Assembly: GCA_025937835.1 (NCBI GenBank) | Contig: JAICQO010000005.1 | Coordinates: 62,001 to 126,000 of the forward strand | DNA from: Polyangiaceae bacterium | GTDB lineage: Bacteria > Myxococcota_A > Polyangia > Polyangiales > Polyangiaceae | Direction of reading: 5' to 3' | DNA: 64,000 bases | The notes under the pieces: model-generated | Database searches by the model: none | Told to the model about the DNA's origin: nothing | Seen by the model: only the letters and a program-made list of their open reading frames with translations | Program-made: the position numbers and the translations under genes | In this document: positions 35,551 through 45,999 of the stretch, in pieces | Position numbering within the stretch: position 1 is the stretch's first letter | How the letters are laid out: every line of letters starts with the position of its first letter

Positions 35551-36975
35551 ATGCCGAAACGCTTCGAAGTCACCCGCCGCGATCTGCTTCGCACGGCTCT
35601 CGGCGGCGTGTTGCTGGCTCCGTTCCTGCGCGAGCGCGAGCTCGAGGCGCAGACGGCGCTGCCGAAGCGTCTGGTCTTGATGTTCAACCCCGACTCCCAC
35701 CCGCCGGAGTGGTGGCCTTCGGGCAGCGGCGGCAGCTTCGTGCTGAACGAGCCGCTGGCCGACTTCAAGGGTCTCGAGAGCCAGCTGTTGTTCCTGAGAA
35801 GGCTCGATCACGCCTGGACCTTCGACAACCATCACGAAGCCGGGATGGCTCAGCTGTTCACCGGCGCCAAATTCTTCGACGAGGCCACGCATCAAGCCAA
35901 CGGCCCCTCGATCGACCAGATCCTGCTCAAGGAGTCGGACATTCGCGGGGGGACGCCGCTCGCGAGCATCCACCTCTGCGCCGCCGATCGGGGCCTGGCC
36001 GACAAGCGCCACATCCTCTCGTACAGCGGGCCCGGGCAACCGATGGTCCACGTCGCCGATCCGGCCAAGGCCTTCAAGCAGATCTTCGAAGGCGTGACGT
36101 TCGGCGTGGCTCCGGCCACGCCCCCCGCCACGACGCCGACCTCACCGCCCATGCCTGACGCGGCGGCCGAGGCCAGGCGCGCCGTCGATCAGCGCATTTT
36201 GCAGGTGAACACCGCCGAGCTGAAGTCGATCCAGCAGCTCCTCGGTCAGGTCGAGAAGGAGAAGCTCGAGCGGCACGTCGAAGCGCTGTTCGAGCTCGAG
36301 CAGCGCATCAACGCGGCACCGCTACCCACCGGCGGCGGAGGGGGCGTCGCACCGCCGGCCGCCGTGGGCGGTGCGTGCGAGAAGACCGACACCTCGGGCT
36401 TCAGCAACAGCCTCAACAACGCCACCACCATCACGCGCTGGGCACGGATCCAGGCCGACATGATCGTGAACGCGTTCACCTGTGACCGGACTCGCGTCGC
36501 CGACTACAGCTTCAGCTTCTCGGGCGGCCACCACGAGGGGCTGCTCGGGTTCTCGCAGAGCTGGCACGACATCGTCGCGCACGTGAGCAAGACGGACGAT
36601 TCGGTCACGGTCGACGGCAAGGCCATGACCACCCGCGAAGCGTTCATCAAATTCGACCGCTTCTGGGCGGGTCACATGGCCTACCTCGCGCGCCGCCTGT
36701 CCATGATTCAAGAGGGGAACGGCAGCATGCTCGACAACACGATCCTGATCTGGGGCGTCGAGAGCGGCACCAACCACAACCACAGCCCGCGGGACATGCA
36801 GTACCTGATCATCGGGGGCAAGAACCTCGGCGTGAACGTGGGCCAGTACGTCAACGGCTCCACGACCCAGAGCGCCAATCAGCTGCTGGTTTCGGTGATG
36901 AACGCCCTCGGCCACCCGGCAAAGGGCATCGGCATCGAGCCCGACTGCGGGCCGCTCCCCGGATTCTCGGTGTGA
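35551..36975 (+). CDS. DUF1552 family Tat-exported protein (module A)
   Basis: A 474-aa protein. ATG 35551 is preceded by GGGAGAG. The N-terminus TRRDLLRTALGGVLLAPFL is a twin-arginine signal. The mature part is DUF1552: LVLMFNPDSHPPEWWP, DHAWTFDNHHEAGMAQLFTG, FSGGHHEGLLGFSQSWHDIVAH, ILIWGVESGTNHNHSPRDM. Clustered His/Asp/Glu residues suggest a metal site (inference). It contains a variable Pro/Thr linker and a Gly-rich loop (about 195-275). It is paired with the DUF1592 lipoprotein, as in the second copy at 40248-43457. Confidence 0.9.
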   Translation: MPKRFEVTRRDLLRTALGGVLLAPFLRERELEAQTALPKRLVLMFNPDSHPPEWWPSGSGGSFVLNEPLADFKGLESQLLFLRRLDHAWTFDNHHEAGMAQLFTGAKFFDEATHQANGPSIDQILLKESDIRGGTPLASIHLCAADRGLADKRHILSYSGPGQPMVHVADPAKAFKQIFEGVTFGVAPATPPATTPTSPPMPDAAAEARRAVDQRILQVNTAELKSIQQLLGQVEKEKLERHVEALFELEQRINAAPLPTGGGGGVAPPAAVGGACEKTDTSGFSNSLNNATTITRWARIQADMIVNAFTCDRTRVADYSFSFSGGHHEGLLGFSQSWHDIVAHVSKTDDSVTVDGKAMTTREAFIKFDRFWAGHMAYLARRLSMIQEGNGSMLDNTILIWGVESGTNHNHSPRDMQYLIIGGKNLGVNVGQYVNGSTTQSANQLLVSVMNALGHPAKGIGIEPDCGPLPGFSV

Positions 36976-36976
36976 C

Positions 36977-36992
36977 GCCGAGCTCGCTCGGC
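36977..36992. terminator. hairpin between convergent DUF1552 and hflC ends
   Basis: GCCGAG-CTCG-CTCGGC, a perfect six-pair stem with a four-base loop, lies in the 16-bp gap. It begins two bases after one stop codon and touches the other. No T-run is present, so it is at best a weak bidirectional terminator. Confidence 0.45.
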
Positions 36993-37843
36993 TAGCGACG
37001 CTTGGGATCGAACAGGTAGCGGAACAGCTCGGAGTCGGACGACAGGAGCAATGTCGAGGACTCGTCGAGCGAGCGCTCGTAGGCGTCCAGGCTGCGCACG
37101 AACGAGTAGAACTCCGCGTCCTTGCCATAGGCTTCGGCGTAGATGCGCGTACTCTCGCCGTCGCCCTCGCCGCGCAGCTTTTGCGCGGTCTCGTAGGCCT
37201 TGGCGAGCAAGATGGTCTTTTCCTTGTCGGTCTCGGCGCGGATCTTGGCGGCTTCTTCCTCGCCCTCGGACCGGTACTGCTTGGCGACCCGGTCGCGCTC
37301 GGCGCGCATGCGCTGGAAGACGCTCTCTTGCACCTCGCGCGGCAGGTCTGCGCGCCGGATCCGCACGTCTATGACGTGGACGCCGAAATCCTTGGTCTGA
37401 ACGCGCACGCGCTCGGCCACCTCTTGCATCAACGGTTCGCGCGCGTGCCCGACGATCTCGTCGAAGTTGTGGCTGGCAAACTCGCGGCGAAGCTCGCTGT
37501 TGACGATGTCGTCGATCCGGGCCTTGGCTCCGTTCTGATCGTGCAGCTTGGTATAGAACCGCAGCGGGTCGGTGATCTTGTAGCGGCTGATTGGATCGGT
37601 CATCAGCCGCTTCTTGTCGAGCGTCAGGTACTCGGCGGGCGGCGTGTCGCTGGCCAGGATCCGCGCGTCCATCACCTGCACCGATTGGGTGAGCGGGATT
37701 TTGAAGTACAGACCCGGAGCGGTGACGCTGCGCTTGTACTCGCCGAACTGGGTGACGATGCCCATTTCGGTCTCGTCGATCTGAAAGGCGCTCGACAGGC
37801 CGACCAGCGCTGCCAGGACGAGGATGGCGATGACGCGCGTCAC
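36992..37843 (-). CDS. hflC: HflC protease modulator
   Basis: A 283-aa SPFH/prohibitin-domain protein with an N-terminal TM anchor (VIAILVLAALVGLSSAF) and the HflC signature: VTQFGEYKRSVTAPGLYFKIP, DARILASDTPPAEYLTLDKKRL, HVIDVRIRRADLP, AERDRVAKQYRSEGEEEA. It forms the HflKC cage around FtsH in the inner membrane. ATG overlaps the hflK stop (ATGA). A role with the ftsH product at 1490 is expected from E. coli knowledge. Confidence 0.95.
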   Translation of the reverse strand: MTRVIAILVLAALVGLSSAFQIDETEMGIVTQFGEYKRSVTAPGLYFKIPLTQSVQVMDARILASDTPPAEYLTLDKKRLMTDPISRYKITDPLRFYTKLHDQNGAKARIDDIVNSELRREFASHNFDEIVGHAREPLMQEVAERVRVQTKDFGVHVIDVRIRRADLPREVQESVFQRMRAERDRVAKQYRSEGEEEAAKIRAETDKEKTILLAKAYETAQKLRGEGDGESTRIYAEAYGKDAEFYSFVRSLDAYERSLDESSTLLLSSDSELFRYLFDPKRR

Positions 37844-38835
37844 TGCTTCTTCTCCGGGGTGGCTCCGCCGGGCGGGGAGGTGAGCAGCGGCAGCACCGCG
37901 CCCTTCAGGTTCTCGGGGATCAGCGTCTTCTTCTCTGCGCGCGCCAGCACGCGCTCCAGAGCTTCGAGGTGCAGGCGCCGGCGCGTGACGTCGGCCGCCT
38001 TCTGATACTCGGTGAGCTGCGCATCGAACTTGGCGGCGTCACCGCGGGCCCTGAGTACGCGCTCCTCCTTGTAGCCCTCGGCCTCTCGCTCGATCTGGCG
38101 GGCCTCGCCGCGAGCGCGGGGGATCAGATCCGCCTGGTAGCCCTTGGCCTGGTTGATGAGCTTCTCTTTCTCTTCGCGAGCGCGGACCACGTCGTGGAAC
38201 GCTTCCTTGACCTCGTCCGGCGCGTCCACGCGCTGCAGCTTGACCTCGGTGATCGAGATCCCGCTCTGGTATTCGTTCATCAGCTTTTGCAGCCAGTCGC
38301 GCGTCTCGGCCTGAACCGTCTCACGGCCGGTGGTGATCACGTCGTCGATCTTGGTGCGCCCGACGCTGCTGCGCAGCGCGACCTCGGCGGTGGCGCGTAG
38401 AGCTTCTTCCGGATCGCGCAGGCGGAACAGATACTTGGCGGAGTCGGAGATCTTGTACTGGATGATGATCTGCGCCTCGACGATGTTCTCGTCGCCGGTG
38501 AGCATCAGGGCTTCGCTGGGCACCGCCTTGTCCTCGCGGAAGCCGACCTCGATGCGCCGGATGTTCTCGATGTTCACGACGTCCACGTCCTGGACGATCG
38601 GGATCCGAAAGTGGGGGCCGGGACCGGCGTAGCCGCTGTGCTTGCCGAAGGTACGCAGCACGCCCTGTTCACCGGGGCCGACCACGAAGAAGCCGCTGAC
38701 GCCGAGCGCCACCAGCACCAACACCAGCACGATCGTCCCGAGCTTGCCGCCGAAGTAACGAAACGGGCTCAGCGTTCGCGAAAGCATGTCGGCGACCGAC
38801 TCGGATCGCGGATCTCTCTGTCCGGGTCTTGCCAT
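37840..38835 (-). CDS. hflK: HflK protease modulator
   Basis: A 331-aa partner of HflC from ATG 38835 (the ORF start at 38922 adds 29 improbable residues). N-terminal cytoplasmic segment, TM (GTIVLVLVLVALGVSGFFVV), then SPFH domain: GPGEQGVLRTFGKHSG, GPHFRIPIVQDVDVVN, MLTGDENIVEAQIIIQYKI, VKLQRVDAPDEVKEAFHDVV. The C-terminus is short and lacks the long acidic/glycine tail of E. coli HflK. It overlaps hflC by 4 bp. It is divergent from the GH172 gene. Confidence 0.95.
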   Translation of the reverse strand: MARPGQRDPRSESVADMLSRTLSPFRYFGGKLGTIVLVLVLVALGVSGFFVVGPGEQGVLRTFGKHSGYAGPGPHFRIPIVQDVDVVNIENIRRIEVGFREDKAVPSEALMLTGDENIVEAQIIIQYKISDSAKYLFRLRDPEEALRATAEVALRSSVGRTKIDDVITTGRETVQAETRDWLQKLMNEYQSGISITEVKLQRVDAPDEVKEAFHDVVRAREEKEKLINQAKGYQADLIPRARGEARQIEREAEGYKEERVLRARGDAAKFDAQLTEYQKAADVTRRRLHLEALERVLARAEKKTLIPENLKGAVLPLLTSPPGGATPEKKQ

Positions 38836-38991
38836 GCTGATCTTTGCTGATTCGTGGGCGGTCTTCGCCCGACTCGGGCCGTGACCGACACCCGCTCGGC
38901 CGACTAGCTTTGAGCCGCGCACCGCCTGCTGTCAAGCGAAGCGCCCGCCAGTAAAGCCACGAGGCGATGCGCGTGGGATACTCTCGCGGCG

Positions 38992-40068
<1,077 letters not shown>

Positions 40069-40175
40069 GTGCCCCCGACGTCGGTGGTTCCACGAATCCC
40101 TTCGATGCGCTCCAAGGGTGATCGGAGCGAGAGTACTTCGACTCTCATCGAAGCGCAGAGCTCACCCCGAAAAAC

Positions 40176-40213
40176 CTGGCGCCCGTGGCGGTCCGTCTGG
40201 CGCCCGTGGCGGT
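40176..40213. repeat. two tandem copies of a 21-bp unit
   Basis: CTGGCGCCCGTGGCGGT occurs twice with a 21-bp period (40176-40192 and 40197-40213) in the gap between the convergent ends of the GH172 and DUF1552 genes. It could be a minimal repeat prone to copy-number change. No function is visible. Confidence 0.7.
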
Positions 40214-40247
40214 TCCTCTGGAGCGTTCGAAGACTCCCCGCGCGGGG

Positions 40248-41573
40248 TTAGGCGCTGACGCCGGGCAAGGGCGTTCGGCCCATGGGATCACCGAAGCCGG
40301 CGTAGTTGGTGATGCCGATGGCTTCGAGGGCGCTGATGAGCGCCTGCTGGTGGAAAGCGCCGCCGCCGTCGAGGTAGCGGCCGTTGGCGCTCTTCTTGAG
40401 GTAGCCGCCGGCCCCGCCCGAGAACACGAAGCGCATGTTGCTGCCGTCGTGCTGGACGCCGTCGCCCATGTCACGCGCCCACAGCATGATCGTCTGGTCC
40501 CAGAGCGTGCCCGCGCCGTCCGGTGCCGGCAGCGACTTCAGCTTCTCGGCGGCCTTGACGAACTCCTTGCACAGCCACTTCTCGAGGTTCACGAGCCGCG
40601 TGCGCGGGTTGTCGCTGTGCATGAAGCCGTTGTGCCAGTCGCCGGCCATGCCGACTTCCGGAATGTTCACCTGCGTGTTCTGGTGGTGGCCGAACTGCAC
40701 GGCCGCGACGCGCGTGATGTCACAGCCGAACGCGCTGATCGCCATGTCGAGCAGCGCCGCGCTGTTCGGCAGCGGATCCATCGCGCCGCCCGGGGCTGCC
40801 GGCTTGCTGCAGTCCACCGGCATCACGACGCCACCGCCGCCCATGTCACCGCCGCCGGTTTGCTGAGCCAGGCGCTCCTCTAGCTGACGAATCGAGTCGG
40901 CGTGTACCTCGAGCTTCTGCCGCTCGAGCGAGCCCAGCGTCTGCGACAAGGCGGTGAGCTCGGCCTTCATCGTGTCGAGCACGCTCTTCCGGCGCCGCAG
41001 GCGGTTCTCCGCGTCCATCGCGGGCATGCTCGGAGAAGTGGGGTTCGACGGCGGAGGCAGCGCTCCACCGAAGATGGCCTGGTACGCCGAGCTCAGCGAC
41101 GAGATCGGCGTGAGCGCGCGGCTGTCCCGGTAGAACGTCGTCTGCTGCTCGCTCGGCACGCTGCCGAGGATCAGGTTCGGGATCTGGGTCCTGATGCCCG
41201 CGGCCTTCAGCTGATCGCCCGCGTACTGCTCGAGCGAGATCATGTTCTGCCCGCCGTAGTTGAAGCCAGTGAGACCGCCCGGCGCGCCGTGGCTCGAGGC
41301 CGTGCCGTTGCTCGTCAGCTTCTCGACCAGGATGATGTCGCTCTTGATCGGAGCCAGGTTCTCCGTCATCGGGCTGAACGAGATGCTGCTCTCGGACGAG
41401 CCCTTGGGGGACCAAGCGGCCACGTCGGTGCCGTTGGTGAAGAAGATCAAGAGGTACTTGGCCTTGCCGGCGGCGGCGCGCGCCGGCTGGGCCTCGATCA
41501 TCGACAGGAACGGAGAGAAGAGCGCGGCGAGACCGAGGTGTCTCGTGAAGTCGCGGCGAGTGTAGTTCTTCAT
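40248..41573 (-). CDS. DUF1552 family Tat-exported protein (module B)
   Basis: A 441-aa paralogue of the 35551 gene. The twin-arginine signal is TRRDFTRHLGLAALFSPFL, cut near PARAAAGK. DUF1552 segments: LLIFFTNGTDVAAW, IILVEKLTSNGTASSHG, VQFGHHQNTQVNIPEVG, GDWHNGFMHSD, QTIMLWARDMGDGVQHDGSN. The His-rich core aligns with the other copy (GHH, WH, H), supporting a conserved metal-type site. It begins three bases after the DUF1592 stop, so it is co-translated with it. Confidence 0.9.
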   Translation of the reverse strand: MKNYTRRDFTRHLGLAALFSPFLSMIEAQPARAAAGKAKYLLIFFTNGTDVAAWSPKGSSESSISFSPMTENLAPIKSDIILVEKLTSNGTASSHGAPGGLTGFNYGGQNMISLEQYAGDQLKAAGIRTQIPNLILGSVPSEQQTTFYRDSRALTPISSLSSAYQAIFGGALPPPSNPTSPSMPAMDAENRLRRRKSVLDTMKAELTALSQTLGSLERQKLEVHADSIRQLEERLAQQTGGGDMGGGGVVMPVDCSKPAAPGGAMDPLPNSAALLDMAISAFGCDITRVAAVQFGHHQNTQVNIPEVGMAGDWHNGFMHSDNPRTRLVNLEKWLCKEFVKAAEKLKSLPAPDGAGTLWDQTIMLWARDMGDGVQHDGSNMRFVFSGGAGGYLKKSANGRYLDGGGAFHQQALISALEAIGITNYAGFGDPMGRTPLPGVSA

Positions 41574-41576
41574 CGG

Positions 41577-43457
41577 CTATTGGTCCTTGACCCGAGTCGT
41601 GAAGGTGGGCGCGTGGATGATGCCGCCCAGGATACTGGTCAGCGTGTAGTTGCCGGCCGCGGCTTCCTTTCGAACCGCGTCGTGATTGCAGATGCGTTGC
41701 TCCCAGTCCATGCGCCCGTGCGCGTAGTACGACCAGTAGCGCACGAGGCAGGAGCGAACGGCTTCGTTCCCGACCAGGTATTTCGTCAGGCTCTCGGCGC
41801 CGTCGAGCGGCACCTCCGTGCCGTCGGGGGCCGAGTAGATCGTGCCGGTTGCGTCGATCGGCATGTTGCCTTCCGTGTCGCGGTAGCGCCCGAACGCATC
41901 GTAGTGCTCGAGCGCGAAGCCGACCGGGTCCATCATCCGGTGACAGCCGGCGCAGTTCGCGTTCTTGCTGTGCTCGGAGTACCGCTCGCGGTTGTTCTTG
42001 AACGAGGCGGGGCCCGCCAGGTTGGTGTCGAGGTCGGCGGGCACCTCGGGCAGGTCCTGGCACAGCAGTCGTTCACGGATCACTCGGCCGCGCTGCACGG
42101 GCGACGAGTTCTCCGGCTGCGCGTGAGCCGTCAGGAACGCGGCGTGTCCGAGCAGCCCCGGAGCGCGCGTGCCGGCAGGCAGATCGACTCGCTGCGAGGA
42201 GCCGTTCACGTTATTGATGCCGTAGAACTGCCCGAGCTCGCGGCTCACGAACGTGTAGTTGGCGCCGAACAGGTCATCGACCGTTCCCTGGCTCGAGAAC
42301 GCATTCAGGAAGAAGTCCGATGTCTCGTGGAGCATCGCCTCGCGCATCGCGTGGGTCAGGTCGTAGACCGACATCTCCTTCGCCTTCTCCGGCAGCTCGG
42401 TGAGCTCGAGCCAGCCGTAGACGAAGTTCTTCAGCGGTTCCTTCGCCTTCTGGTCGTTGAGCAGGCGGTTCTTGGCCTGATCGATGCCTTCCCGTGTGGC
42501 GAGCTTGCCGCTGGCCGCGTCGGCGAGCAGCTGCGCGTCGGGCGTCGTGTCGAGCAGCAGGTAAGACAGCTCGCTCGCGATCTCGTAGCCGGTGAGCTGG
42601 AAGACGCCGTTCTTCTCTTCGCCGAGCTCGCGTCGATAGAGCAGGTAGGGCGACTGGAGGAACGCCGTCAGCACGACCTCGAGGCCCGCGTCGAAGCTCT
42701 CTTCACCCGCAAAGAGCTTCTCGTACTCGCTGACGCGCGCATCGGGCAGCGGCTCGCGCTGCACCTTGGTGCCAAAGCTCTGGATCACCTGGCGCCAGCA
42801 CTGAGCGTCGTGGTTGTTGCAGTTGGCGATCTGCCCCTTCTTGTTCTGCACCGCCCACGAAGCGACGCTCTCCGCGTAGTTCATGAGCAGCTCGGCGGTC
42901 AGCGCCTCGACGACCGGGGCGTCCGCGTCGACGAAGAAACCGAGGATCGCCGGATCGGTGAGCGTCTCCGCTTCCGGAACGTTCGGGTCCTGGAACAGGT
43001 CGACGAGCGAGTTGCGGTACTGCGTCGCAGTCAGGCGGCGGATCAAGCGCGGGCCCGGCGTGGCGCAATCCTGCAGCGGTGCCGACGGCGGCGGATTCGG
43101 CGTCGTCGAAGTCGGAGTCGGGGTGGGCGTTCCCGGGGTGCCCGGAGTGCCTGGCGTGCCCGGAGTGCTCGGTGTTCCCGGTGTTCCGGGGGTGCTCGGC
43201 GAGCCGGGTGTTCCGGGGGTGCTCGGGGTTCCCGGCGTGCCCGGAGTGCTCGGTGTTCCCGGCGTTCCGGGGGTGCTCGGTGAGCCGGGCGTTCCCGGTG
43301 TCCCCGGTGTTCCCGGTGTTCCGGGCATGTCGCCCGGCTCTTGCGCAGTGATCTCGCCGGAGCATCCTGCCGCCAATGCCGCGAACAACGCGAGCCATGC
43401 GGCGCGCGCCGTTCGATTCACCAGCCGCGCGTTCGATCGTTCTTCGAGTCCGCTCAT
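41577..43457 (-). CDS. DUF1592/DUF1588 family c-type-haem-like lipoprotein (module B)
   Basis: A 626-aa exported lipoprotein. The signal ends in lipobox LAAGC followed by SGEIT, resembling the TGEI of module A. A roughly 70-residue Pro-Gly-Thr repeat spacer follows, and then DUF1595/1592/1588/1585 segments ([59 protein letters not shown] with Cys502; [14 protein letters not shown]). One CXXCH suggests a single haem. It leads a two-gene operon with DUF1552 and is divergent from the AraC-type regulator. Confidence 0.9.
   Translation of the reverse strand: MSGLEERSNARLVNRTARAAWLALFAALAAGCSGEITAQEPGDMPGTPGTPGTPGTPGSPSTPGTPGTPSTPGTPGTPSTPGTPGSPSTPGTPGTPSTPGTPGTPGTPGTPTPTPTSTTPNPPPSAPLQDCATPGPRLIRRLTATQYRNSLVDLFQDPNVPEAETLTDPAILGFFVDADAPVVEALTAELLMNYAESVASWAVQNKKGQIANCNNHDAQCWRQVIQSFGTKVQREPLPDARVSEYEKLFAGEESFDAGLEVVLTAFLQSPYLLYRRELGEEKNGVFQLTGYEIASELSYLLLDTTPDAQLLADAASGKLATREGIDQAKNRLLNDQKAKEPLKNFVYGWLELTELPEKAKEMSVYDLTHAMREAMLHETSDFFLNAFSSQGTVDDLFGANYTFVSRELGQFYGINNVNGSSQRVDLPAGTRAPGLLGHAAFLTAHAQPENSSPVQRGRVIRERLLCQDLPEVPADLDTNLAGPASFKNNRERYSEHSKNANCAGCHRMMDPVGFALEHYDAFGRYRDTEGNMPIDATGTIYSAPDGTEVPLDGAESLTKYLVGNEAVRSCLVRYWSYYAHGRMDWEQRICNHDAVRKEAAAGNYTLTSILGGIIHAPTFTTRVKDQ
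43128..43326 (-). repeat. Pro-Gly-Thr coding tandem repeat
   Basis: About 200 bp of nested 9- and 36-bp units built from GTTCCGGG/GTTCCCGG/GTGCTCGG. They encode collagen-like [12 protein letters not shown] blocks in the DUF1592 lipoprotein spacer. It is prone to slippage, so spacer length is likely to vary between strains. Confidence 0.9.
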
Positions 43458-44119
43458 TGCGTGTTTGCCTACTAGGGGTGCTCGCTGTTCCGACCGGACT
43501 GTCCGTAGCAGACAACCCGAGCTGCTTTGCCTGAACCGAGTCGACCAGCGGGGTGCGTGTGGCGTGCACCGCTCGCTGACTTCGTTCCTGTTTATAGCTC
43601 AGCGCACGGTTTTGCGAAACCGAGTTGGTGATCGAGAAGAGCCCGCTGAAAGTTTTCGTCGTGATGCGAACTACAGACGGCGAAACCCGCGTCTCATCAC
43701 TCACATGGGTGAGTGAGTGCTCGCTCTGCGCCGGATCGCGCACTCGGGATTTCCGTATATGCGTGGGGAGCGCTCAGCGCTGCTCCTCACGGGCCGAGGC
43801 GTTCGGCGGCTGACTGGAGCGGCGCCTCGAGCAACCGAGAAACGGAGCAGATTCTCGGAAAAAAACCGCTCACCTGCACGCAGGCACGCAAGCCGCGCGC
43901 GCTCACGCAAGAAACGTCAGTCGAGTTAACAAACTCGTGTCGGGTGTGATCACTGGGGAGAAGACCGGGAATATAAGAGTCGATAGTTACCGTGATTTAC
44001 TTTGTGCTCGAAAAGTTCAAAAGTGCAGTCCGCCTGCTGGAACGGCCTGGATCCGAGCGATCCGCGGCCGATTGGCCAGCAGGGACGCGCCACTTTTGTA
44101 CAGAGCTAAGGAGCGTCCC
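43458..44119. promoter_or_regulatory. 662-bp dyad-rich regulatory region
   Basis: No ORF with coding character lies between the DUF1592 gene and the AraC-type gene. Five perfect dyads are present: CGGTTT-TGCG-AAACCG (43607-43622), CACTCAC-ATGG-GTGAGTG (43698-43715), CCGAGAA-N10-TTCTCGG (43835-43858, followed by A7), CGAGTT-AACA-AACTCG (43922-43937), and the composite leader hairpin 44018-44098. AT content is visibly higher than in the flanking genes. It probably contains divergent promoters and several regulator sites. Confidence 0.6.
44018..44098 (+). promoter_or_regulatory. structured 5' leader of AraC/GAF regulator gene
   Basis: Outer arms CAAAAGTG (44018-44025) / CACTTTTG (44091-44098), inner arms CCTGCTGG (44033-44040) / CCAGCAGG (44076-44083) separated by equal 7-nt internal loops, and a loop that can fold further (CGGCC/GGCCG). 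The structure ends 10 bp before the AAGGAG Shine-Dalgarno of the 44120 gene. This suggests leader-mediated control, or a DNA operator. Confidence 0.5.
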
Positions 44120-45340
44120 GTGACGGCATTGACGACGGCAGAGGCGGATTCCGGCAAAGGGGAAGAGGTGCTACCGGCCTGGCGCTCCAACGCCGAGGAG
44201 CTCGACTGGCAGAAGGCGGCCCGCCAGTCCGGAATGTCGAACCTCAAGGTTCGGGATCGCGATGCGGGCGGCGAAAGCGGGCGCCCGAGCGAGCCGCCGC
44301 AGCCGTATTCGCAGTTATTTACGCGACGGTCGGATTCCACTTCTCCGGAATCCAATCGCGGCACTTTCCTGGGCAGCACTACCCGCCGGTTGGTCCGCTG
44401 GCTCTCGGCAGCCAGCGAAGGCTCGGTGCCCTACGTGCCGGTCGAGAGCTCGCAGTGGCGGGGAGTGTTCTCGGTGCTCGCCGCGGTCGACGAGCTCGGC
44501 ACCTACTCGGACGTGGAAGCGATGCTGCGCCGCGCGGTGGAGATCGCCGTCGAGCGCTTCGGCCTCCAGCGTGTCGCGCTGTACGTTTCCGATCCACCGG
44601 CGGGCCGTCGCCACGTGCTGCGCGGGACGTGGAGCGCCGGCGTGAATCAGGAGCGCGCCGACGAGCGCGGCCTGTATCTGGAAATGACCGAAGCCGACTA
44701 CGCGCTCCTGCGCGGTCTGCGCGGAGACGGTCCGCGCTGGCTCTACTCTCAGTCCGCGAGCGCGACCGGTGGAGAGTGGCAGGTCGTGACTCCGCTGCTC
44801 TCCGGCGAAGAGCTGGTCGGTGTGCTGTTCAACGACGGCGGCACGGGGCGCGTCCCCATGGATGAAGGCCGCCAGGTGCAGACCATGTTGTTCTGTAGCC
44901 TGCTCGCGGGTTTGATCTTGCCGCGGCGCGGGGCTGCGGTCTGGCATGCGCTGCGCGGTGCGGCAGGGCACAGCCCGGTGGTGCAGCGCGTACTCGACGC
45001 GCTCGGCGAGCAGCCCAAGATCAGCGCGCAACGCCTGGCGCGCGATCTCGGGATTAGCTCCGGACATCTGGCGCGCCTGTTCCGCACGGAGATGGGCCTC
45101 TCGCTCGTCGAGTACCGCAACCGCTTGCGCATCGAGCGCTTCCTCAGCCTGGCCGACCGTAGCGGCGTGAACTTGCTCGACGCCGCGCTGGAGGCGGGCT
45201 TCGGCAGCTACGCGCAGTTCCACCGGGTGTTCCGCAAGCTGGTCGGGACCACCCCGCGCGAGTACGTCGCCGGTGTGCGTTTGCCGTCGTCTTTCCCCGA
45301 GCGGCGCCGCAGCCGGCCCCCCGCCGCGGCCGAGAGCTGA
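44120..45340 (+). CDS. AraC family transcriptional regulator with GAF-like domain
   Basis: A 406-aa protein from GTG 44120, chosen for AAGGAG six bases upstream; the track start at 43937 would run through the leader hairpin. The N-terminal 110 residues are disordered. A GAF-like sensor (about 120-270: FSVLAAVDELGTYSDVEAML, VERFGLQRVALYVSD, WQVVTPLLSGEELVGVLFND) and an AraC double HTH follow (ISAQRLARDLGISSGHLARL; LLDAALEAGFGSYAQFHRVF; VGTTPREYV). It is divergent from the DUF1592/DUF1552 operon and is a candidate controller of it. Confidence 0.88.
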   Translation: MTALTTAEADSGKGEEVLPAWRSNAEELDWQKAARQSGMSNLKVRDRDAGGESGRPSEPPQPYSQLFTRRSDSTSPESNRGTFLGSTTRRLVRWLSAASEGSVPYVPVESSQWRGVFSVLAAVDELGTYSDVEAMLRRAVEIAVERFGLQRVALYVSDPPAGRRHVLRGTWSAGVNQERADERGLYLEMTEADYALLRGLRGDGPRWLYSQSASATGGEWQVVTPLLSGEELVGVLFNDGGTGRVPMDEGRQVQTMLFCSLLAGLILPRRGAAVWHALRGAAGHSPVVQRVLDALGEQPKISAQRLARDLGISSGHLARLFRTEMGLSLVEYRNRLRIERFLSLADRSGVNLLDAALEAGFGSYAQFHRVFRKLVGTTPREYVAGVRLPSSFPERRRSRPPAAAES

Positions 45341-45347
45341 GCCTGTT

Positions 45348-45989
45348 CTAGAAGCGCAGCGTCGGAGGGGACTCGCCGTAGAGCTCGAGGTAGTCCTCCT
45401 GCGACGCTGCGATCACCTTCTGTGCGTGATCGCGGTCGTAGACCTGGCGCACGCTGACCTTGCCGGGGCTGCCCGGCACCAGCTTGTAGGTGGTGAAGTA
45501 GTGGCTCAGCCGCTCGATCAGCGCCCTGGGCAGCACCTCCATGCTGTCCGCTTCCCCCCAGAACAGATCGTTGTCGAGCACGGCCACGATCTTGTCGTCG
45601 GCCTCGCCGTCGTCGACCATCTGAAGCCCGCCCACGACGCGCCCGCTCAGCACGATCTCGGAGCGTGTGATCGGCCGCTCGCTGATCACGCAGATATCGA
45701 GCGGGTCCCCGTCGGCTCGCGAGACGTCTTCCGCGGACAGCTCAGCGACGCGCGGGCCGCAGAAGGTGCGCGGAATGAAGCCGTAGAGCGTGGGCGGCTG
45801 CGAAGAGCCGCGCTGGGGGCGATCGACGCGCAAATAGCCGGTGGTCTTGTCGATCTCGTACTTGATGGTGTCGAACGGCGTGATCTCGATGTAGGCGTTG
45901 ACGACGGCAGGAGCGTTCGGTCCGGCGTCGAGGCCATGCCAGGGATGCGGGCGGTGGCGGTAAAAAGGCGGGGGGAAGCTCGTCGACAT
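45348..45989 (-). CDS. ppa: family I inorganic pyrophosphatase
   Basis: A 213-aa soluble Mg-dependent PPase. It contains [31 protein letters not shown], the metal-site signature [35 protein letters not shown], and YFTTYKLV. The N-terminal 20 residues ([15 protein letters not shown]) are a longer, eukaryote-like extension compared with E. coli Ppa. It is convergent with the AraC gene (7-bp gap) and lies 10 bp after the TIGR02147-type regulator. Confidence 0.94.
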   Translation of the reverse strand: MSTSFPPPFYRHRPHPWHGLDAGPNAPAVVNAYIEITPFDTIKYEIDKTTGYLRVDRPQRGSSQPPTLYGFIPRTFCGPRVAELSAEDVSRADGDPLDICVISERPITRSEIVLSGRVVGGLQMVDDGEADDKIVAVLDNDLFWGEADSMEVLPRALIERLSHYFTTYKLVPGSPGKVSVRQVYDRDHAQKVIAASQEDYLELYGESPPTLRF

Positions 45990-45999
45990 GCGACGCGCA

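Noticed and set aside
40902-43283. 793-aa plus-strand ORF opposite the DUF1552/DUF1592 genes
   Set aside because: It spans the junction of two real minus-strand genes and has shadow composition.
43128-43326. Possible CRISPR array
   Set aside because: The repeats are contiguous coding 9/36-bp units without unique spacers.
43079-43716. Plus-strand ORFs with [10 protein letters not shown] repeats
   Set aside because: Reverse-strand reading of the PGT repeat in the DUF1592 lipoprotein; the minus-strand protein has signal peptide and domains.
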